Of a stretch of 64,000 nt of DNA, positions 56,182 to 64,000 are shown piece after piece. This DNA comes from Pycnopodia helianthoides (lineage: Eukaryota > Echinodermata > Asteroidea > Forcipulatida > Asteriidae), in contig CM063261.1 in NCBI GenBank assembly GCA_032158295.1, positions 4,526,001 to 4,590,000 of the forward strand, read 5' to 3'. Position 1 is the stretch's first letter. Every line of letters begins with the position of its first letter. The position numbers were made by a program, and so were the translations under genes. The notes under the pieces are model-generated. The model searched no databases. It worked only from the letters and a program-made list of their open reading frames with translations, and was not told the origin of the DNA.

Positions 56182-56494
56182 AAACATGTTTAGCATCCTG
56201 CCTTTTTGAAAAAAAAGAAGGAGAAGGGCTTTTTTCTACTTTTTTTCCCCAAAATGGCCGCTCGACACATTTTCTTGACATTTCTCGACAAGAGAACCGG
56301 TCGTGCTATTTTTCAAGATGGTTGCCAGCTTTTTTCCTGTGTGTTTTTTTGTGTGCTAAAGTCTAAAAATACAATTTTATTTATTAAAAATGTTTTTTTT
56401 CGATCAGAGATCAATCAAATTGATCCTGAAAAAAAAGAAAAAAAAAGGAGGTGGCCTCTAAAAAAGGAAGTGAGCGGGGATGCTAAACATGTTT
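56182..56494. mobile_element. MITE with perfect 17-bp inverted ends
   Basis: aaacatgtttagcatcc at 56182-56198 and its exact complement at 56478-56494. The interior is A/T-homopolymer rich and includes aatggccgctcgacaca. No other copy was noticed in the window. Confidence 0.85.
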
Positions 56495-56739
56495 AAAAAT
56501 ATATTTGGCTTAAGGTTCTGAGCAGAAGGGCGGCAATCCAGAACACAATCCGAAACAGATGTGGCTTGGTGCACTCTTTTTGCTGATGACTGAAATTGTT
56601 AGTCATTGCAATTAAAGTTGGTTGCATATCATTGAGCACATCAATGGGAAAGTTAGTCAAACAAAGCCAATAAAGGGAGAAGTAGCTATCAGTAATTCTA
56701 TTATTTTACTGGGCCTCTCTGGACTTACAAAGAACAAAG

Positions 56740-56757
56740 TTTTTTTTTTTTTTTTTT
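56740..56757. repeat. T18 homopolymer
   Basis: Eighteen consecutive T, possibly the tail of an eroded retroelement on the minus strand. Confidence 0.85.
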
Positions 56758-57436
56758 AGGAAACCCCCTAAATATATGATGTTCAGAATAAACAGTGGGT
56801 AATGTGACATGATATTGATTGATACCATCATTTTGAACTGACAAAGTTTGTGCTATTACATTTTGGTTGGATTCTGGCTATGTCATAGACGTTACACAAT
56901 TTACATTTTCATACAATAATTTATTTATTTGTTCATCCAGCACCATAAGCGCCAATAACAGGATGGTGATCTTTTATGAACCGAGTAGAAATGTTCAGTT
57001 TTGGATGTGGGAGGAAAAAACCCAAATTGGGGGAACCCACGCAATCAGGTATAATTATAGGGACTGAAAACCCCCTGTCATTTTTTGATTGGAAAAACTT
57101 GAAAAATTGGTTCGGTTTATCAATGACGACGCCATTGTGTCTGTTTTGTAACCCATTTTGTTGTGACACTGAGTATTTTCGGTATGCATAATCCATTACC
57201 CTGAATAGCTTATTGGTAGGCATCCTGAAGTGACATTCCTCATCAACCGTGGATGCCTTCTGATGCCTTCTTGCCTCCGGGGTTGATGATGTCTTATCAT
57301 TCGTTACATGTCTTCTGAGGTACCTTAGTACTGTAGCTACTGGTAAGAGTCATGAGATGCACAACCAAAGGAGGTCATCATTATTTCTTGGGGATAGTGT
57401 ATTTCTACCTCAATAGTGTTAACATGTGAATAAATT

Positions 57437-57460
57437 AATAATAATAATAATAATAATAAA
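57437..57460. repeat. (TAA)n microsatellite
   Basis: Eight TAA units followed by sequence with a SINE-like end phrase (agacatttgaatgcaaaagc). No head was recognised. Confidence 0.85.
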
Positions 57461-57802
57461 GACATTTGAATGCAAAAGCCTCTAAGCGCATAAAGAGAAC
57501 AATAAAATATACAATAGTGAAAGAAACATTACAAGTAAGCAGATTACAAATAAGCAGCTTCAAACAAATTTTTAACAGAGACTTAAAACAATGTAAAGAA
57601 CTAGCCTAGCGAATACGCACAGGAAGACTATTCCAAAGAAATGGAGCAGCGTAAGAAAATGATCTTTGACCATAAAAAATGGAAGAAGCCCTAGAAGTTA
57701 TACTATGAACGGATAAGCCTAAAACAAATGGCTCAATTCTTTGTTGTTGGTAATAGACACTCTCATTCTCCAGTTTTCACCAAAGTTTTACATCACATTG
57801 AC

Positions 57803-57916
57803 TTCGGGCCTAGGTGCCCTTTCTAAAGTTCCCCATATACTTTATGACTTTCCAATGGACTGTGCCCTTTGCAAAATGAAAATGGCCTTGCCCTCTCAAA
57901 GATGAAACTCCAGGAC
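57803..57916 (+). repeat. TIR repeat, 'ggcctggaatt' subtype, 5'-truncated
   Basis: Covers ctaggtgccctttctaaagt through ctctcaaagatgaaactcca. The left third and the left end are missing. Confidence 0.75.
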
Positions 57917-59742
57917 AGTGAGCACAGAACTTGGTTCAGTTTTCAGCAGATTAGATGACTTTTCATGACGGTTTTAACGTCCTCATAAGGAAGAGAGAAT
58001 TTGAGAAAGGGAGTTTTATTTTGCACCAGCACCTTCCCTTTAAGGTGTTTGTGCCTCCCTATTAAATATTAGTACTTGATAATCCACCACTTTCCTGAAA
58101 ATGAAGTTGTGTGCACCGTGTGCTAATCATTTAAGCTCTCTTCCATGATCGTTTAGGACTTTCTTTAAGGACTCTTTTTTGGGGAAGGAGCGAAAAGAAG
58201 AGGAGAAAAAAAATCTTTGTGTAATGGAGTTTTGAGTGCTCTCAGGGGAGCAATGACATGGATTAATGAGAGGTACATGTATTATGTATCGAGGGATTCT
58301 AGTTGTGAAACTTATACTTGATTTATAGGAGAATGCTGTAAATGTAACAGGTTGAATTTTGCAGCAGAGTTCAATGTATTGTACCGTGACTGGTTGAAAT
58401 TGAGTCGGTCATGCCGAAATTGAAAACAGTCTTTCTTTCTTTTCTATAGGAAGAAGTAAGGGTGGAAACCCAGATTAAACACAGAGTTGTGAGTGTTAAA
58501 TCCTTCTTTTTGAACATACATGTATAAATACATGTCTAGATTGGCGCGAGGTCTCTTTTTTCCACATTTTTTGAAGCCTCCATAAAGGCTCCAGAATGCA
58601 TTCTGTTGCAAGGGAAAATTAAAAAGAAAATTGTCATCAAAAAAATATAGGCTTCGTTCGACTTGTTTTCCTTGCTTTTTGATGCGCGCGTTTCCGCTTT
58701 CGATTGTCAACTGAGAATGTGAACTGTGTAAACCATGTGTCAGTGCTGTACACATCTTTTACCATTGGTGTCATATGAAAACTGATTGTTGTCAAAACAG
58801 GGGTAAGAAGGTTTTTGTTCTTCAAGTCTCAACTTTGGATGCATTGATAACAACGGACGTAAATCAACAAGATACATGTTGTTACTAGTAGTATACAAGG
58901 CGTGCAGTTCATGGACAGGAAGATCAGACAAATATTTGTTCACACTAGGCCTGAATGGAGCTTAGGAATGTTATCTTTAGCACCTGAGAGTGTGGGATGC
59001 AGACGACCATGGGGCTTCACCAGCCATGACATGTTCAGCATTGTTTAGTAGTCGCACATTCTAGTTTTTTTTACATCCCTGTGGAGACATCTTTTGTTCT
59101 TTGAATCCTTTGTCCCTGTTGACAACATCCTCCCAAATAATTTGTACACAACATTTCTTGTGGAGCAACCCAGTCTTTAGAATTCCCCTATGGAGACCTT
59201 TTGTTTTTCCCTGGTTTGTTTTAAAGGTAGAGAATATTACAACGCCTACACATGTGCGCAAACTGAGATCAATTCTCTATGAGGTTTGCTTGCCCTTCAC
59301 ATTGTCAGTGACTAGCCAGCAAGACCAGTGTTTAAGTGTTACATACGAAGTGTGGATCTGAGAACAAAAGAGGTCCACACAATGTAGGGACTATGTGGAC
59401 TTACACAAGTCCACACAGTGTTTTTTACAGTGTTGGAGAATATGATTTTTCTGAAGAGTACAGAAAAATAGGAATGTCCACAGAGTGTATGCAACACAGA
59501 GCTGGGTGAACTTGTTGTGTAACGAGTTCAGAGATTGTTTCATTGTCATTAAATATGAAATCTGAATTTAAAGCCACTTGAACACTCTTAATAGAAAATT
59601 TTTGCAGGAAAGTTCAGTCATTGGGATCAATGAGCAACCACTTGGACACTGGTCGTAGGGTGTTAAACTGGCAATCGGCTAGCGGACCACTGCTACGGGG
59701 TAAATCAAAGATTAAGTAATAGTTTCAAATTGTGCAAAAGTC

Positions 59743-59943
59743 GTTTAATGTCTGTTACGGTGATAGCGAAACAGCTCTCTCGCAACTGTCTTGCAAGACT
59801 GCTGCTCCACGCGAGACCACTGCTTTCGCGACTGCGGTTGCTAAATGGGACCGTAGTCACGAGAGCAGTAGTCTCCCGTGGAGCAGCAGTCTCGTGAGAT
59901 CAGTTGCGAGAGACGTTTTGCTATCACAGCGACAGACATTTAA
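59743..59943. repeat. 200-bp foldback element
   Basis: gtttaatgtctgt at 59743 pairs with acagacatttaac ending at 59943. Inner segments also pair (gtgatagcgaaac with gttttgctatcac; tctctcgcaactg with cagttgcgagaga; gactgctgctccacg with cgtggagcagcagtc). Nearly the whole element can fold on itself. Confidence 0.85.
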
Positions 59944-60542
59944 CAACTTGTCCACAAGTCTACTAGTGCAAGGGAGAAGTGTGGATGTCAAAAGGTAACA
60001 GGGAGTAAGTTGTCCTGTATGAGGCATTCTCACCTTTTTACAAAGACACTTATAAAAGATTTCTGGTAACATCTGGGCATTTCATCATCAGTAAAGTTCG
60101 TGAATTCTCAAACTGAAATCAATACTACACTTGTGTCTTTTTTTTGTGGGAATACTATCTTGGCCTCCCAATGTTCCTGTGTGTCTGTCATCTGCATTTT
60201 CGGTTGGGAAAACAGGTTTCCTGTATACTTGAAATAGTGCAATCCATGAATGTAAAGCATGCAATTCAATCAATTCACTTGCCATCTGTGGTGTGTGCGT
60301 TTAGAACGTAGCTTTTCTCTTTTTGGGGCCTGGGCACCGGAAGTCTCTGACAAGATTGAAAGCATGGGTGTTAAACTTTGAAAAGATGCCGTGCATTGTT
60401 GAGGACAGAGGTACATCCTTTTTGGGACACGGGAAATGCCATCAACATTATGTAGTATGTAAAACACGTACGTTAAATGTTTCGATTCCTTTTTTGGAAT
60501 TTATGAATGGGTGAAAGGTGTGTTTTTTGCTGATGTTATCAT

Positions 60543-60670
60543 TGTTGAGGTCTAACTCTGTTGAGGCCTACCCTCATTGAGGTTTGTCTCTTTTTGAGGT
60601 CTTTACGTGCCTCTCTTGAGGTCTTCACGTGCCTCTGTTGAGGTCTACACGTACCTCCATTAAGGTCTAT
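60543..60670. repeat. Degenerate ~27-bp tandem repeat
   Basis: Five to six copies of a ctctgttgaggtctacacgt-like phrase (ttgaggtctaactctg, ttgaggcctaccctca, ttgaggtctacacgtacctc). Confidence 0.8.
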
Positions 60671-60859
60671 GTTCATCTGAGTGAAACTCTTTCTAGTGAA
60701 AAAGGTTATATTTAGTTACTGCTTTCAAAAATGTTTGCTTTCAGAAGGGGGAAAAAATAACAAATTTTCAATAACCTTAAAATCTTCTTAATATATTTAA
60801 AGGGAGGTGTATACCTTTGGTAATTACTCCAAAATTTAATGACCATAAAACTACCATAT

Positions 60860-60958
60860 CACATGTACAATTTGTGACTGGTATCCTGCTCATTTCTGCT
60901 TAGCAGGCAATTGTTAAGCAATATTTTTCTGCTTAAGCAGCTCTATGAAATAGGGCCC
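60860..60958. repeat. 3' half of the GGGCCCAATTTCATAG palindromic family
   Basis: ggtatcctgctcatttctgc, ttagcagg and gcttaagcagctctatgaaa, tagggccc match the complement or interior of 1330-1505. Confidence 0.65.
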
Positions 60959-63249
60959 TCAACATGGTGACACTTTTTGCCATAATTAGAGACCCCTGCA
61001 TAGGGTCAGACGTACCCCCCAATCTGCAGAGGTGCACTTGCACTTGCAAATTTGAGTCGGCTCTCCTTTGCTTATACTGTATCTCCGAGGGCTATCAAAC
61101 TGTAAGGCCCCATACTTCATCTTTCAGATAGTGGCCACTCCGAAGTGCGAGTCTGAAACAATATTATTCTCAAGCCATGTGGTTCCCAGCTGAAGGTCAT
61201 CACACTGAGTGCGCTCCAGCCTTCCTGCTGCTCCCACATGTATTTGGTGTCAGTGGTGTTTGAACTCGTAAGATTCTCCCCGAATGTACAGTTTTTAATG
61301 AAGTGAAACCATCCAGGTAGAGAGTTCATGGTCAAATTATATTTTTTATTTATTTATTTATTTTTTTATTTTTTTTTGGGGGGTGCTTATGAACCAAAGT
61401 TGACATGTACTGTGGGAGAGTGCTGTATGCACATTGTCATCTTTATCCGCACTTCAAGTTCAACATTTGTTTTTTTTCCTCGAACGTAATAAGAACCTTG
61501 GTCGTCAAAGTCAAACCAGTTAGAACGCCAAATTAAGGCATTTTTGTACTCAAGTGGATCTCATTTTTTAACAATGATTTCTTTACAAGTTTTCTGGGAT
61601 GGTAGCCTAATCAAGGCATGTATTATCCTGATTTGATCTTGCTTCCCTCAATGGGGATATTATAAAATACCTTTATCAAGGTAGCTTAAGGTGTCAATGA
61701 AATCTTGTGTTCCACCCTAAATGGATCAAACGACAAAAAGAAAATCTCTGCCTTCTGCACTTTATTTACTTTTATCGCTTTCTCATAAACTTTACGACCG
61801 ATTCATCCTTCAGAAATATGCAGCCATCGCTGTTTGCTGAATGCCATTTGCAAAGATTTGAGAAACAAACTCCCTCCAGTTGTCAAAATGTCTTTTGTCA
61901 TTACTGGATAATAATCCTATTAAGCCAATCCCTTCCCAAACAGACGAGCCTTAAGTGTACCCCCCAACCCTAAGCTGCAGATAAAACACTGTTTTGTGCA
62001 AGACACCATAGGCCTGAGAGAAATGGACACACACACGCACACACGCATAACAAGGAAAACAACATTTTTTTCTGCTTTGGGATTAAGAAGAAGACAAAAA
62101 ATCAACAAAATCTTCCTGGTATGTCCTGGAACAACTAAGCGAAACACTTTTAGAGCTTAAGTGGGCAATGATGTGCCCCTTTATGTCTTCGTATTAGGTG
62201 TTGTTGTTGTCCGTTCAGTGTCTCATGCGTCCCCACTCTCTTCGGATAAATCCGAGATTTCAATTTCAGAAGACGGGTCGGCCGACTGCAAGCGGGATTT
62301 TGGTTTTTTGTTAAAGTGCAGCCGATTCTCGGGACCTTTTTACAACTATTCGTTGATCCCTCTGTGTTAGGTCCATCCATCCCCCACCTGGAAAATCCGA
62401 TCAGCAAATAAATCTGAGAGAGGGGTAGAGAGATGTTTGGTTAAGTCACTGGGGATTCCGAGTGACATGGGGGAATCTAAACCCCGCTTTTCAGATGTCA
62501 AGAGGTCTTGAGAAAGGTGTCTTTAGTCTTCCAAAGAAGCTTCCACTCCCTTTTTTCAGGGGGCTTATTTTGGTACCTTTCTTGAGAGGTATATGCTTTA
62601 TTGCTGTGTGGCATCTCTTTAGAATTGTGCTCCTCACATAAATCTAAGATTGGAGAGGATTACTCCAAAACAAGAGCAAATCTGCAAAAAGATTTGTCCA
62701 ACTGATTAACTTGCCCTTTTTATGGCAGGTCGACCATTTATCGTCTACTCTCCAATTTCTTGTGAGGGGTGTTTTGAGTTTGGTGGAGCTTGAAAGGATG
62801 GCAGAGTTGTCGAGAATACCTTGAATAATTCCAGCAGAGTCTCCTGTGTTGCAGTTGATGTCTGCAAGATTGGGGGGGAGGCAGTATGCTAAAATGATGC
62901 ACTCCCAAATGTCTGGAAAAGCTGATGCATTCTAAAGTGTCTGGTGGTGGTAGCTCGAGAAAGAAACACTTGAACTCAGAAAGTGGGTTGAAAATAGGAA
63001 TGCTGCCTTTAACACATTTTGTCAATTTTTCGTCAGCATGGCTAATGTTTTGTGACGGAAGAAAAAAAGAATCTCTTAGCTAAACCTTGAACTTCATTCT
63101 TGAAAGCCAGAGTAGTCTCCTGGTATATGGTACTTCTATGTACTTTGTTCATCTGATTCTTGCCCTTTCAAAGGCAAGTCAACCATTGCATTTATCATTG
63201 ATTCGCAATTTCTTTGGGGTTGTTTTGAGTTTGGTAGCACAAATAATGA

Positions 63250-63330
63250 TGACAGAGTAGTTAGAATACCGGAGGTCGCAGGTTCAAGTCCCGCTCTTGT
63301 CCATTTTTCTTTGTTCAACCCCAAATTTTT
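63250..63330 (+). repeat. Truncated tRNA-derived repeat
   Basis: The B-box region ggaggtcgcaggttcaagtc followed by ccatttttctttgttcaacc matches the 3' half of 6112-6285. The A-box half is missing. Confidence 0.65.
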
Positions 63331-64000
63331 GAAAAACGAAAAAGCTGCAGTATTTTGAGCAGTCAGTTTTACAGCTCAAGTCATTTTAAACTGCGGTACA
63401 TTTCCCCAAGTCCCCTTTAACCCAGTCATCTTAATTAATAGCTGTTATCTATTTGTGCAAATGTTCCTGTTGTAATTGCTGTTGTCAGTCTGAAATCCGT
63501 TCATGAACCTAACTGGTCTGCCACCAACATCAAACCTTATCACTTATTAAAACGATTATAATAATCTCCTTGCTAGCTCTGCCTCGCCAACTACAAAATA
63601 ACTCCACAGGAGTACAAGTACACCTGCCCCGCAGTTTGGTTCCAGAGAGTTTAAAACTCTGGGATTTATTTTCCTTAGAACTTTGGCTCAGCTGTAAAAA
63701 AGTTGACCCATGCACAGCCAATCATGGTGACCTCTTCTTGACCTTTGGAGGGGACAAGGAAAGCAAACAAGATGTCCAGTGTAGATTTATTCCATGTGGC
63801 TGGAGTGTACTGTAAGAGTGTGGACTCAACAACTCCTGGGATAAGGAATAATATTTATGCAGTAGTCACTACTTAGGTTGGCCCTTTTTTGAGTGAGATT
63901 TATGTGAGAGTGTCTCCTTGAGCTATTTTTCACGACAACGTCTTGTTTTGGCGAGTTTGTAAGTCTGGCGATTCATTCAAGAGAAATAGGCTGGTCCCAT

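Larger units (their letters stand above)
50624..64000 (+). other. Downstream intron(s) of the second gene or intergenic DNA
   Basis: No exon continuing the VWC-like domain was recognised on either strand. Repeats are listed separately. Stretches 52540-53050, 53220-56180, 57925-59740, 60000-60540 and 61000-63240 show no element I can name; open frames there have no family signature. Confidence 0.45.

Noticed and set aside
58440..58520. Good polypyrimidine tract and AG at 58449 suggesting an exon
   Set aside because: The following frames give no cysteine-rich continuation, and no donor with conserved coding sequence was found.
61117..61335. Open frame on the minus strand and a good-looking acceptor at 61124 on the plus strand
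   Set aside because: The plus frame stops after 21 codons without a donor and does not continue the VWC-like domain; the minus frame matches nothing known.
62161..62370. Open frame with a hydrophobic start (possible secreted peptide)
   Set aside because: A run of Val near the start and no splice or promoter context; the overlapping minus frame is equally open.

Overview
This is animal nuclear DNA: AT-rich, intron-rich and dense in short repeats. The best guess is an echinoderm, possibly a sea star. Reasons are the compact exons with GT-AG introns, an invertebrate-type ETNPPL/PHYKPL-like gene, many tRNA-derived SINEs and short terminal-inverted-repeat (TIR) elements, and many ACATGT/ACATGTA words. 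The taxon is inference, because no species marker is present. Nothing prokaryotic or viral was recognised, and there is no CRISPR array.

Region 1 (1-20 kb, + strand) is the 3' part of a PLP-dependent phospho-lyase gene related to ethanolamine-phosphate phospho-lyase and 5-phosphohydroxylysine phospho-lyase. Nine exons between 1577 and 19714 were placed by reading splice sites and matching family motifs. They include the PLP-binding Asp ([12 protein letters not shown]) and the Schiff-base Lys ([10 protein letters not shown]). The N-terminal exons lie upstream of the window. One short exon (about 28 codons, ESMQSCGGQ region) could not be found. The exon at 15099-15198 lacks one G, which breaks the frame. 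So the gene is either intact with a sequence error or genuinely damaged. A poly(A) signal follows at 20035.

Region 2 (20-29 kb) is intergenic. Its main feature is a recent head-to-tail duplication of about 2.9 kb (22393-25276 and 25287-28172), followed by an older diverged copy of the start of the unit (28270-28665).

Region 3 (29-64 kb, + strand) holds the start of a second gene. A first coding exon (30059-30152) encodes a signal peptide, and a 20.4 kb intron separates it from a 32-nt exon (50592-50623) that begins a cysteine-containing domain (GDCFYEGFKYG, VWC-like). No later exon could be assigned. The rest reads as intron or untranslated DNA packed with repeats, including a 24-copy 35-bp minisatellite (51690-52530), a 52-bp tandem array, several hairpin elements and many copies of a dispersed element with inner TIRs.

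The most useful results are the repeat-biology ones: element insertions that can be read against an empty site, elements nested in SINEs, a tRNA-like core that is inverted between two copies of the same repeat, and a two-subfamily TIR element with at least nine copies. I did not find evidence of a new multi-gene system.
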